Shown here in pieces: positions 52,772 through 61,402 of a stretch of DNA of 64,000 bases. The first letter of the stretch is position 1. Each line of letters opens with the position of its first letter. The position numbers and the translations under genes were made by a program. The stretch is from Henriciella sp. Lineage in GTDB: Bacteria; Pseudomonadota; Alphaproteobacteria; Caulobacterales; Hyphomonadaceae. A model generated the notes under the pieces. It made no database searches. It had not been told where the DNA came from and saw only the letters and a list, made by a program, of their open reading frames with translations. Location: contig NZ_JAPYPG010000004.1 in assembly GCF_029937755.1 (NCBI RefSeq), forward strand, positions 124,001 through 188,000, read 5' to 3'.

Positions 52772-53452
52772 ATGACGAAACTGTGGCGTAGCCATGAAAC
52801 GGATGTGACGGGCGCGAGTGGCATGGATGCCGCCGGACTTGCCCGGCTGAGCCTGCTGGCGGCCGCGATGCTCGGAATGGCAACCCTATGCCTGCGTGTC
52901 CTGGACACCGAACTCGAAACCGTCTCGCTCTCACATCGGTCCATCGACCTCGAAGAAGGAGAGGCGCTTCTGGCGTCCAGGGCACCGCCCTCGATGATGC
53001 TTGCAGGCGCGACAGCGCTTGACCGGGCCAGCAAGCCGGCCCTCAGCCTGGCTGAGGATCTGACCCGCTCAAGTCTCAGGCGCCAACCTCAACAGCCTTT
53101 TGCCTGGGCCCAGCTGGCAGACGTCCGCACCCGACTGAAAGGCAATCCCGACACTGTCGCCCTTGAGGCGTTGCAGCACTCGATCGGCCAATGCCGCTAT
53201 TGCAACCGGGAGCTCTTGCGCTGGCGCCTGACCTTCGCGCTCAATCACTGGGACTCAATCCCAGAGAGCCTTCGCCTGGAGATTTTCGAGGGCGCGGAAT
53301 TCCTGCGCTGGTGGCACCTCGACGGCGCATTTCTGGCTGAAGCGCGAGAAACTGCCGAGGCCCGGAATATTCCATTCGCGGACTACCAGCAGAAAGTGCT
53401 CACGAATTTGCGGCCATACGAGGTGGAAGCGTGGCAGCCGGAGCAAGGTTGA
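52772..53452 (+). CDS. Unknown membrane-anchored protein of the polysaccharide locus
   Basis: A 226-residue protein with one N-terminal membrane helix (ARLSLLAAAMLGMATLCLRV) and a soluble helical part. That part holds SSLRRQPQQPFAWAQLADVR (TPR-like), a CxxC pair in QCRYCNRELLRWRL and a tryptophan-rich LRWWHLDGAF. I know no family with this layout. ATG 52772 is preferred over an upstream reading that lacks coding character. Its 3' end overlaps the convergent glycosyltransferase by 53 bp. It may be a periplasmic accessory of polymer assembly. Confidence 0.6.
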   Translation: MTKLWRSHETDVTGASGMDAAGLARLSLLAAAMLGMATLCLRVLDTELETVSLSHRSIDLEEGEALLASRAPPSMMLAGATALDRASKPALSLAEDLTRSSLRRQPQQPFAWAQLADVRTRLKGNPDTVALEALQHSIGQCRYCNRELLRWRLTFALNHWDSIPESLRLEIFEGAEFLRWWHLDGAFLAEARETAEARNIPFADYQQKVLTNLRPYEVEAWQPEQG

Positions 53453-54533
53453 TCCCGTTCTGGCCAAGGACCTGACGGACACGCTCTTTGAACGGCTCAC
53501 GTCCGAACATCTCGGCGTGGGCCTTGATCCGCTGGGGATCGAAGTCTTTTTCGCTGAACCGGTTCACAGCCTCAGCAAGCGCCTCGGCCGTCTGCTCGTG
53601 ACAATGCAGCCCGGTGAAACCGTCAACGACAGTGTCTAGCGCTCCACCGCGAGCATAGGCGATGACTGGGCGCCCCGAGGCCATCACCTCGACCGGGATC
53701 ATGCCGAAGTCTTCCTCACCCGGAAAGATCAGGCCCTTGCAACGGGCGAAATGCTGCTTCAGTTCGCTGAAGGGGACCCGGCCAAGAAACTCGATATTGT
53801 CACCGGCCATGCGTTCCAGGGCCTTGCGCTCTTCCCCGTCGCCAATCACCTTGAGCTTGAGGCCAAGCTTGTTGAACGCCTCAACGGCGAGGTCGAACCG
53901 CTTGTAACGGACAAACTCTCCAGCAGCGAGGAAGTAGTCACCGCGCTCATCCTCATCGGCGATATGGAAGTCTTCCGTGGCCACGGGGGGGAAGACCACC
54001 TCGGAAGAGCGGCGGTAGTACTTCTCGATCCGCTTGGCGACAAAGCTTGAATTGGCAAGGAACTGGTCAACACGCGCTGCGCTTGCGACATCCCATGTAC
54101 GCAGGCGGTGAGCAATGCCGGGGAAGGCAATCTTGGCCAGCCGGCCTGCCGAAGCATGGTACTGGGGATATAGATCCCAGATATAGCGCATCGGCGAGTG
54201 CGTATAGCACATGTGGAAAGCATCAGGCCGTGGGATCACACCCTTGGCCGGACCGGACTCCGAGGAAATGACGAGGTCGTAGGCCGACAGATCAAGCTCT
54301 TCGAGGGCGCGCGGCATGAAGGGCAGATATTTTTGATACTGCGAACGCGCGAACGGCATCTTCGAGATGAAAGTGGTCTTTATCTCGTGCCTGTTCAGCT
54401 TGTTGGACAGACGCGACCGGTCGACGACATGGGTGAAGATGTCAGCCTCTGGAAAGAGGTCGCCAAACGCTTCGAGCACACGCTCGCCACCGCGCATCCC
54501 GTTGAGCCAGTAGTGTATCAGGGCAACACGCAT
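53400..54533 (-). CDS. Glycosyltransferase family 4
   Basis: A 377-residue GT-B glycosyltransferase of the mannosyltransferase-like group. Seen: HYWLNGMRGGERVLEAFGDL at the start (the glycine loop), HMCYTHSPMRYIWDLY in the acceptor domain, YFLAAGEFVRYKRFDLAVEA in the donor domain and FGMIPVEVMASGRPVIAYAR with the E-x7-E-like motif. It follows the initiating sugar transferase by 91 bp, with a hairpin between them. It likely adds the second sugar to the lipid-linked repeat unit. Its tail overlaps the convergent 52772 gene. Confidence 0.92.
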   Translation of the reverse strand: MRVALIHYWLNGMRGGERVLEAFGDLFPEADIFTHVVDRSRLSNKLNRHEIKTTFISKMPFARSQYQKYLPFMPRALEELDLSAYDLVISSESGPAKGVIPRPDAFHMCYTHSPMRYIWDLYPQYHASAGRLAKIAFPGIAHRLRTWDVASAARVDQFLANSSFVAKRIEKYYRRSSEVVFPPVATEDFHIADEDERGDYFLAAGEFVRYKRFDLAVEAFNKLGLKLKVIGDGEERKALERMAGDNIEFLGRVPFSELKQHFARCKGLIFPGEEDFGMIPVEVMASGRPVIAYARGGALDTVVDGFTGLHCHEQTAEALAEAVNRFSEKDFDPQRIKAHAEMFGREPFKERVRQVLGQNGINLAPAATLPPRMAANS

Positions 54534-54586
54534 CAGACATAAATCCTTGCAACTTGCCCTGACTGAAGCAGAAATTAAGCCAGTCG

Positions 54587-54607
54587 GAGCGACGTCAGGC
54601 GTCGCTC
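54587..54607 (-). other. Perfect hairpin between sugar transferase and glycosyltransferase genes
   Basis: A perfect 8-bp inverted repeat GAGCGACG-TCAGG-CGTCGCTC lies 17 bp past the sugar transferase stop. No T-run follows on either strand, so it is not a classic terminator. It could stabilise the upstream message or attenuate the glycosyltransferase. Confidence 0.45.
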
Positions 54608-54624
54608 TTCCTGACCTTTGACGA

Positions 54625-55335
54625 CTAGCGCGCCCCCTTGGAGAAGAGAACCGCCGGCACCGTCATGGCAATGATCTTGATGTCACCAACCACCGACCAG
54701 TCACGCACATAGCTGACGTCGAGATCCACACGCTCACCATAGGAGGTATCGCTGCGGCCGCTGATCTGCCAGAGGCCGGTCAGGCCAGGCCGGGTGCTGA
54801 GATAAAAGTCGAACTTGTCCCCATAGCGAACCGCTTCGTTCCACTGTATCGGACGCGGGCCGACGATCGACATTTCGCCCTTCAGGATGTTGATCAGCTG
54901 CGGCAGCTCATCAAGCGAGGAGCGGCGCAGGAAAGCGCCAAGCGGCGTGATCCGCGGATCGTTCGAAATCTTCTGGCTGGTGCGCCATTCCTTTGCGGCG
55001 ACCGGGTCGGAAGCAAGCAGGGCGTCAAGGCGCTGCTGGGCATCGACGACCATGGTGCGGAATTTCAGGCATTTGAACTCACGCCCGTTCCGGCCAATCC
55101 GGGTCTGCGCGAAAAAGATCGGACCGGGATCCTTGATCTTGATCAGGATGGCGATAAAGGCCAGCAGCGGAAAAATAAAGACCAGCGCGGCGAGTGCCAG
55201 CGTGAAGTCCATAAGGCGCTTCAACGCACTCGACCCAGCCCCTGAAAACGATAGCTGTCTGCTTGCGCGTTGCTGCGAATGCGCACTCTGCGTGGCGTCG
55301 TCGTATACGACATCCGAATAATCATTAAACGGCAC
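54625..55335 (-). CDS. Polyprenyl-phosphate sugar-1-phosphate transferase (initiating enzyme, HfsE/PssY-like)
   Basis: A 236-residue small monotopic phosphoglycosyl transferase that starts repeat-unit synthesis on undecaprenyl phosphate. One membrane re-entrant helix (LALAALVFIFPLLAFIAILI) is followed by the catalytic core: KDPGPIFFAQTRIGRNGREF, CLKFRTMV, SSLDELPQLINILKGEMSIV with the catalytic Asp-Glu, GPRPIQWNE and RPGLTGLWQISGRSD. It lacks the N-terminal multi-helix domain of WbaP-type enzymes. It is divergent from the ligase-like gene at 55654. Confidence 0.94.
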   Translation of the reverse strand: MPFNDYSDVVYDDATQSAHSQQRASRQLSFSGAGSSALKRLMDFTLALAALVFIFPLLAFIAILIKIKDPGPIFFAQTRIGRNGREFKCLKFRTMVVDAQQRLDALLASDPVAAKEWRTSQKISNDPRITPLGAFLRRSSLDELPQLINILKGEMSIVGPRPIQWNEAVRYGDKFDFYLSTRPGLTGLWQISGRSDTSYGERVDLDVSYVRDWSVVGDIKIIAMTVPAVLFSKGAR

Positions 55336-55653
55336 TTAGGCCCCCAAATACACTACAGGATCGACACGAATAAACTTCCTTCGCACCGACCAAAATTGTC
55401 CCAATGGCGACGTCCCTTTCGCCAGCGAACATCATGCAATAATCTCAATATTTACACAATGTTAATCAATCTAATGAGGCACGCGAGAACGCTATTCAAG
55501 TCCTTTCTCCTGTTGCGCGAACTACAGGCTGCGCAATCAGGTCATTGCCGAAGAACGCGTCAGTTTGGCACAAAATTCGACCGTATCTGGTGCAGCAGCC
55601 AACTTTTGAATAGAGTGGCCTTCAAGCCAGACAGGCTAACCCGGGGGGGCATT
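55336..55653. promoter_or_regulatory. Divergent promoter region of the polysaccharide genes
   Basis: A 318-bp spacer between the initiating transferase and the ligase-like gene, with no credible gene. An AT-rich core near 55435-55475 contains TTTA-N7-TTAA (55451-55465), one mismatch from the CtrA consensus. A TTGGCAC near 55570 resembles a sigma-54 -24 element, but no -12 TTGC follows at the right distance. A run of seven G (55643-55649) serves as the ribosome site of the downstream gene. Confidence 0.45.
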
Positions 55654-56985
55654 ATGGCTTCAAGCAGAACAGCGCGGCTTGTCCGCATGCAGGATGTGGC
55701 ACGCGTGGGCATCTGCGCCCTCATCCCTTCCATCCTTTTCCTGGCTCATTTTGCGCACGGCGCAGACGCGCTTGGCGCAACCGCCTGGTTTGGTCTGGCA
55801 GCATGTGGAAGCCTTGGGGCGATCGTCCTGATGCGGTCGGCCCGGGATGTGCCAGTAACGACGCTTATCCTCTTCGGCGGCCTCGCCGTCTGGAGCCTGC
55901 TCGGCCTGACCGGCAACTGGTTCCAGGCGCGGGCGGAAGTTCTGCAGCTGGCCGCGGGTATTGTCTTCTGGACAGCTGGCGCGATGATCGCGCGATCGAG
56001 ACAGCTCCTGATGACAAGCTGGTCGGCCCTGACAGCCAGCCATGCCGTTATCGCTGCGGCGGCCCTGCTCAGCTATCCGGTGATCGCCGCCGAGGTCTCA
56101 CCGGCAGGGCGCACAGAGTTGACCCGGTTGAGTTTCACCTTCGCATCACCCGACGTGCTGGCTTCGCTTATGGGTATGGCATCAATCGTCGCAACCATGC
56201 ACCTTGCGTACATGATGCGTGTGCGCGTGCCGCGCGACGTCCCGGTTCTTGCGAAGCTGAGCCATCTCCCGCGCAGCGCCTATCCATCGATCTTCTCATT
56301 GTTCCTTTGCGTGAGCTGCCTGCTTCTGTCGCTGTCCTACGTGGCCATTTTCCTGACCCTCGCCGCGCTGACCGCAATTGCAGCGACAGAAGTTTTCGTC
56401 CGCAGGTCATCGGAGACACTTAGCCTCGGACGGCATCGCTATCTCTTTATCGGCGCAATCGTCGCGATCTTTCTGGTCAGCACACTGTTCATGATGGCGA
56501 GCGGCGACGCCGCTCAAAGCCGTGATGCGCTGGAACTGGACAGTGCGGGGCACTTCGCACGGCTTTCGGAATACTGGGCAGCCTGGCAACACAAGCCGTT
56601 CTTTGGTCATGGTCTGGGCAGCTTTGAAAGCGTGAATGCCTCGATCACCACGATGGAAAATGCCACTGCACTGGTCCCCCTCGACCAGGCAAACAATGTG
56701 GTTTTCCAATGGCTGCTGCAGGCCGGCCTCGCGGGACTGGTCATCATGGCGGCGGTACAGGCCTGGTTTCACTGGCACGTTTTCCGCGGCACCTTTCAGG
56801 CGGCCAATCACACGAAATCCTATGTTTCTCGCATGGCGCTGACCGTCTCGGCTTTCCTGCTCCTGCACAACATGATCGACTTTCCCCTCGAAATTCCGAG
56901 CATCATGTGGACCTATGCCTTCCTTCTGGGGCTAGCCTGTGGCATGCCGGACTCTGCTGGTGTCCGGGACAGGCAGCAGCAGTGA
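55654..56985 (+). CDS. O-antigen ligase family membrane protein (Wzy candidate 2)
   Basis: A 443-residue protein with about eleven membrane helices and a Wzy_C-type periplasmic loop (YWAAWQHKPFFGHGLGSFES, then DQANNVVFQWLLQAGLAGLV). This order, with a G-x-G-L-G-S motif followed by N/D-x-x-x-x-W-x-x-x-G-L, is characteristic of O-antigen ligases and Wzy polymerases. ATG 55654 is preceded by GGGGGGG; the longer open frame upstream is not coding-like. The stop shares one base with the ParA-like start, so the two are coupled. Confidence 0.85.
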   Translation: MASSRTARLVRMQDVARVGICALIPSILFLAHFAHGADALGATAWFGLAACGSLGAIVLMRSARDVPVTTLILFGGLAVWSLLGLTGNWFQARAEVLQLAAGIVFWTAGAMIARSRQLLMTSWSALTASHAVIAAAALLSYPVIAAEVSPAGRTELTRLSFTFASPDVLASLMGMASIVATMHLAYMMRVRVPRDVPVLAKLSHLPRSAYPSIFSLFLCVSCLLLSLSYVAIFLTLAALTAIAATEVFVRRSSETLSLGRHRYLFIGAIVAIFLVSTLFMMASGDAAQSRDALELDSAGHFARLSEYWAAWQHKPFFGHGLGSFESVNASITTMENATALVPLDQANNVVFQWLLQAGLAGLVIMAAVQAWFHWHVFRGTFQAANHTKSYVSRMALTVSAFLLLHNMIDFPLEIPSIMWTYAFLLGLACGMPDSAGVRDRQQQ

Positions 56986-57953
56986 TGGGAGTGCCCGCAG
57001 AATACGGGTTTGGGAAGGAGGACGTCCAGTTGTCGGCGTCATTCGTAGCAATTGCTAATCTCAAGGGCGGCGTCGGTAAATCAACGACGACGCTGATGCT
57101 GGCCGACGGGCTGGCCTATCATTATGGCGCAAACGTGCTGGTGGTCGACTTTGACCCGCAAGCCAACAGCAGCCAGATGATGCTGACTGAACGTGGCCTG
57201 CAGATGGCTTACGAACAGGGCAAAGGCGTTGTCAGCCTGCTCGATCAGTTCGCCGACGGTGCGCCACCCAATCTTGCCGATCTTATCCTGCCAAACGCGG
57301 TCACGCTCGACGAGCTGCGCAAGGCCGAGCAGAAGGATCAGCGCCGAGGCTGGATCTCGATCCTGCCCTCGCATCCGAGCTTGCGCTTTTCCGAAATGGA
57401 GGTCGAAGAGCGCCTTTATGGCCAGGGCCGCCGGCCAAGCGAACTCGCGTCAGACCTGCACCGTCACTTTGCTGCTGCGCTGGAGCCGGTGAAATCGCTC
57501 TATGACGTTATCCTGATCGATACGCCGCCCTATCTTTCGCCGCTCGCCCGCGCCGGGCTGATGCTGGCGGAAACCTATGTCACCCCGACGCTCGCCGATC
57601 CCGTTTCGATCTGGGGGACCAAGCAGTTTTCAGACTGGATGGCCGGTAATATTGCAGCCGATATCGCGACACGGAACTTCATTGTCGTAACGCGCTTCAA
57701 GAATACCCGCTACGCCCGGGATGCCGAGCACGAGTTGCGGACGATCTACCTGAAAAATCGCCAGTTCGGCCCCACCATTCCAGAGTCCGTGCAGGCTCTG
57801 CAGGCCATGGATCGCGCCGATCTCGACAGCTACAATACCATGCGCGGCAAATACGGTAACCTGCGCGGGGATGTCCGCCGGCTGTCCGAAAGCTTTGCCG
57901 GCTTTCTCGCCACACGCATGGGCATCACGGCGCCACAGCTAGTCAGGAATTAG
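56985..57953 (+). CDS. ParA-type ATPase in the polysaccharide operon
   Basis: A 322-residue P-loop ATPase of the ParA/MinD class. It has the deviant Walker A KGGVGKSTT (near residue 30), the A' motif VLVVDFDPQANSS and Walker B YDVILIDTPPYLSPLARAGL. The C-terminal tail lacks a tyrosine cluster, so it is not a CpsD/Wzc kinase domain. The ATG overlaps the ligase-like stop by one base (TGATG), and the end overlaps the convergent flippase by 4 bp. No ParB partner adjoins it. It may position the secretion apparatus in the cell; that is inference from how ParA-like proteins act. Confidence 0.88.
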   Translation: MGVPAEYGFGKEDVQLSASFVAIANLKGGVGKSTTTLMLADGLAYHYGANVLVVDFDPQANSSQMMLTERGLQMAYEQGKGVVSLLDQFADGAPPNLADLILPNAVTLDELRKAEQKDQRRGWISILPSHPSLRFSEMEVEERLYGQGRRPSELASDLHRHFAAALEPVKSLYDVILIDTPPYLSPLARAGLMLAETYVTPTLADPVSIWGTKQFSDWMAGNIAADIATRNFIVVTRFKNTRYARDAEHELRTIYLKNRQFGPTIPESVQALQAMDRADLDSYNTMRGKYGNLRGDVRRLSESFAGFLATRMGITAPQLVRN

Positions 57954-59446
57954 GAGCTTGCCGGGGTCGGTTCCGGCGCCGGGTCAGCTGCGGGGAGAAT
58001 GGCAACGCTGACCGTGTGCAGCGTCTGCATCGTCCACACTCGAAGCGGGCCAAAAGCCAGGATCATGTAGCAGCTGAGCCCCGCCACCGCCGTCAGCGCA
58101 ATAACTCCGAAATCCGAGTCGATGGTTAGCGCCGATGAGACGGCAAAGACCACGACAAGCGAGACCACCGAGAGCAGCAAGCCCGGCGCGGTCGCCATGG
58201 CAACCTGGCGGACGCTGGTCTTAGTCAGGCTGACCAGCTTGCGCAGCATCAGCAGGACATAGACAGCCGTGGGCAGGAACATGCCGAAGGCAACGGCAAC
58301 CATGCCGTACTGCACACATATGAGCAGGCTGACCAGCAGAAGGGCGCCTTCAACCAGACGGGTTCTGAACAGGAATTTGGATTCGCCCGCAGCGGCGAGC
58401 TGCGCAGTCGCGACCAGGTCTATCGAGGCCAGAATACGGATCCAGCAGATGATCTGGAGTATCGGCACCATGCCCAGCCACTCATCGCCAAGAATGAGGC
58501 GGGTCAGCGGCTCGGCGAGGATAGACAAAGATCCGAGCACAAAAGTCATAATGGATAAGTTGGTCGCCAGCAGCCGCGTCCATAGTGTCGCTGTCAAACG
58601 CTCTTCACGCGCCATGCGGCCAACGGCCTGCCAGGTTAGAACCCTGAAAGTCTGCGCGAAGATGTCATATGCCGCCGTGGCTGTGCGTGCGCCCATCCGG
58701 AACAGACCAACGGCCCGGGTCGACAGGAACGCACCAAGAATGATCGCAGCGCCATACTGCGAGAAAAAGGACATGGCGAGGTTTCCATAGAGCCCGGCGC
58801 TGTAGTGGAAGATGTGGCTGGCCTGATCACGCCGGAATCCGAACCGTGGCAGGTTCTGCGCCCGGAAGGCGAGGAAGAAGCCGAGGCTGAGACTGCTGAC
58901 ATAACGGTTGAAGATCAGTGACCAGACGCCACCGCCCTTGAGCAGCATGGCAATCCCCGCCACGAAGCCCGCCATCTCCGACAGCATCAGAACGCCGTAA
59001 TAATACTTTACTTCGCCACGGCGCAGAAGGGTTGCTTCCTGCCAGCTCGTGAAGAGACCGCCCAGCGGAACCGGCGCGGTGGCTGCCATCAGGAGGGCGA
59101 GAAGCTGGCTGCCGCCGAAAAGCCAGACAAGGGCCGAGCAGGCAAGAATGGCGAGCGCAAAGAAGACCGCGATTCCGGCCTGCATCGTGAAGGCGGTTTC
59201 CTTGCTCTCCTCGAATTCCGGTTCCTTGAGAACATAGTGGTAGATGCCGGTGTACATCTGCATCATCGCGAAATTCATCACGATCGACGCAAGAACGAGA
59301 ATACCGAAGAGTTCCGCCGTCAGGAAGCGGCCCGCTATGAGCAGAAGCGCCAGGGACATGGTCTGCGACACGATGCGCACACCCATGCCGGTCGCTGCCA
59401 GGACGCCGGCTTCCTTCTTGGCTTTGTGAGGCTCTTTGGGAGTCAA
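57950..59446 (-). CDS. Oligosaccharide-lipid flippase (Wzx/MATE-like)
   Basis: A 498-residue polytopic membrane protein with about 12-14 helices of the polysaccharide flippase (PST) type. It moves lipid-linked repeat units across the inner membrane. Visible marks are the basic N-terminus (TPKEPHKAKKEAGVLAATGM), the first-helix pattern MGVRIVSQTMSLALLLIAGR, FLTAELFGILVLASIVMN and the central FSQYGAAIILGAFLSTRAVG, typical of this family. It converges on the ParA-like gene with a 4-bp overlap. Confidence 0.9.
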   Translation of the reverse strand: MTPKEPHKAKKEAGVLAATGMGVRIVSQTMSLALLLIAGRFLTAELFGILVLASIVMNFAMMQMYTGIYHYVLKEPEFEESKETAFTMQAGIAVFFALAILACSALVWLFGGSQLLALLMAATAPVPLGGLFTSWQEATLLRRGEVKYYYGVLMLSEMAGFVAGIAMLLKGGGVWSLIFNRYVSSLSLGFFLAFRAQNLPRFGFRRDQASHIFHYSAGLYGNLAMSFFSQYGAAIILGAFLSTRAVGLFRMGARTATAAYDIFAQTFRVLTWQAVGRMAREERLTATLWTRLLATNLSIMTFVLGSLSILAEPLTRLILGDEWLGMVPILQIICWIRILASIDLVATAQLAAAGESKFLFRTRLVEGALLLVSLLICVQYGMVAVAFGMFLPTAVYVLLMLRKLVSLTKTSVRQVAMATAPGLLLSVVSLVVVFAVSSALTIDSDFGVIALTAVAGLSCYMILAFGPLRVWTMQTLHTVSVAILPAADPAPEPTPASS

Positions 59447-59580
59447 GCTTCAAGCTCCGTTACTTTTACGCGGCACTGAACGCCCACGCTTACTGCGCGC
59501 GACCGAACGCCGTGCACTGCAAATGCTGTGCTAGGCCGTCCTCTCCCCTCTTTCCAGCCTCTTCTTTTCGCAAAGAATTC

Positions 59581-60798
59581 TTACAGACTTCGTCGCAAGC
59601 CAAGCGCCCGGTAGACACCGCCGCGCATTATTCTGAGGGTCGGCTTCATCCAGACGACCGACTTGAAACGCTGCCGAAGATAAAACTCCCAGTTCGTCAG
59701 GAAAAGATATTTTTCGGCCCCCTTGAGCATCTTGTCGATCGTGCGAACAATATCATCACGACCCAGCTCAATCGCCTTGTTGCGCACGTCATGCATTGAG
59801 TTGAACTCGTTTTTCGACCGCAAATGCAGCGTGGCGATCCGGGTCAGGTCGTAATAGCTCCAGTCGAAGGTCGTCGCCTCATCCTTGTTCACGCGTGCCA
59901 GGTCCATCATCATCATGGAGCGCGTGCATTTCTGACATTTCGAGCAGTTCGCGTAAGGCGGCGGCAGCTTGCCCTTTCCGCAAACATTCAGCACCGACAG
60001 CGACGCGGAATCGGTGACCAGGTCCACCGTCTTGTCCCAACGCTCCCAGTCTGCCCCAAAATGGTTCACCTCGACGCTGGAGGAGGAGAAGCGTTTGTCG
60101 GTCTCCGGATGAGAGCCCCAGGGCATCAGCTGATAGTAGGGCGCAGACGAGGAGATATGGATCCGTTTCACTTCGCCTGACAGCGCATGCGCAATCGACG
60201 AGAAGCCTGCACCATGGCTCAGATAGGCCCAGGCGTCGAAATATTCCGGCACCACCGTCATCAGATTTGTCGCGACCGGGATGAAAACGCGCCCGGTACG
60301 ATCCGCGAAGTCGAAATATTCTGCGACATCGAACGTCTCCTCACGGATTTTCTGCTGATCATATGGATCGACATGAAGAACCGTAGAAAGAGCCGTAACG
60401 GCAGGACCAAGCTTGTAGGCGGTAAAGAGGGAATCGATCCCGGCCGTAAAGAAACAGGCTTCATTCAGCTCTGCTTCATCACGCGACGCTGGATCCGGCA
60501 CCGTCGGCGCGCTCAGCTTTACCCGGCGTTTGTAAGGGTGCCACTGATGCCAGATGTCGAGCGCTTCACTGACATTTCGGGCCGTCGTCTCGGTGACGGG
60601 AAGATCCTGATCATAGTCTTCCCCAAGAACGAAAGCGATTGATGCGCCCAATACATAGGCGTGATCCTGACTGACCGGATCCCGGACCCAGGGCGGAAGC
60701 GCGAAATAGATCGAATACCGCTTCCCGCGATTTGTCTCATAGTCGACGGTCTGAACGAAATACTCGCCGCGCGCTGCGGACGCGTTTACAAGCCTCAT
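59581..60798 (-). CDS. QueC-like PP-loop ATP pyrophosphatase in the polysaccharide locus
   Basis: A 405-residue protein I do not recognise by name. It contains a PP-loop-like motif CFFTAGIDSLFT (residues ~115-126; canonical SGGxDS becomes TAGIDS) and a cysteine set C273-x11-C285-x2-C288-x2-C291 (NCSKCQKCTRSM), the zinc-site spacing of QueC enzymes. The N-terminal ~110 residues are outside the usual QueC fold. ATG 60798 is chosen with TTTGGGGACACC upstream rather than TTG at 60813. PP-loop enzymes adenylate a carboxylate or carbonyl to form amides, nitriles or thiols. Here the substrate may be a sugar of the polymer, but this is inference. Confidence 0.65.
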   Translation of the reverse strand: MRLVNASAARGEYFVQTVDYETNRGKRYSIYFALPPWVRDPVSQDHAYVLGASIAFVLGEDYDQDLPVTETTARNVSEALDIWHQWHPYKRRVKLSAPTVPDPASRDEAELNEACFFTAGIDSLFTAYKLGPAVTALSTVLHVDPYDQQKIREETFDVAEYFDFADRTGRVFIPVATNLMTVVPEYFDAWAYLSHGAGFSSIAHALSGEVKRIHISSSAPYYQLMPWGSHPETDKRFSSSSVEVNHFGADWERWDKTVDLVTDSASLSVLNVCGKGKLPPPYANCSKCQKCTRSMMMMDLARVNKDEATTFDWSYYDLTRIATLHLRSKNEFNSMHDVRNKAIELGRDDIVRTIDKMLKGAEKYLFLTNWEFYLRQRFKSVVWMKPTLRIMRGGVYRALGLRRSL

Positions 60799-61402
60799 AG
60801 CTGGTGTCCCCAAATTGTCCCCTCGACAGCCGCTTCCCAGACGCCAGCCGATTGTCAGGTCCCTACACTGACGCAGATATCATACCACGCCCGCCAGCGA
60901 ATGCATCGAAAAAACGACCCGCTTCGCCAATTTATTCCGCGACCGGATGCAGCACTCACGGGATGCGCGTGTAATTGAAGCGATAGACCGGACGGTGGTC
61001 GTCAACGCCCGCAAAAGCCAGAACGCTGCGTTCCGAAAAGCCGACAGGTTTTTCTGTATTTTTCGTAATTAATGCTGTATCCTCCCAAACAGGGACGAAG
61101 TAGAGGGACAATTTTCGAGCTCGTATCGGTTTGGGGACACATCGAGCCAATCTGACATTTGCCGCGACAGGATCCTGCTGTTAGGGACACCTTGTCTGTT
61201 CACCGTTCGCGACGGGTTGCGGGCGATGAACGGTAAAGGAAACAGCACGCGACTGAACCAGGTACATGGTCAAATCAGCTCCGGACAATCGTCCGGTCTT
61301 CCATAAGCGATTTCGGGCATCGGATCTTCGGCAGCGCTCAAGCGGCACAGACATTGCTCTCCGCTTGGCATGCCTTAGCGCCAAGGAAGGGGACATTTGG
61401 CC
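60799..61402. other. Intergenic region before the ADC synthase gene
   Basis: About 600 bp with no supportable gene on either strand. It includes an AT-rich tract (61050-61090, TTTTTCTGTATTTTTCG) that may hold a promoter, and an orphan TTTGGGGACAC copy at 61129. The 13-mer TCGAGCCAATCTG here is shared with the start region of the phosphatase gene (52343). Short open frames lack ribosome sites and protein character. Confidence 0.5.

Noticed and set aside
55571-55590. TTGGCAC resembling a sigma-54 -24 element upstream of the ligase-like gene
   Set aside because: No TTGC -12 element follows at the required spacing.
60956-61150. Short minus-strand reading frame sharing its first codons with the phosphatase start
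   Set aside because: TTG start without a ribosome site and no domain or hydrophobic pattern. The shared stretch is only 13 bp.
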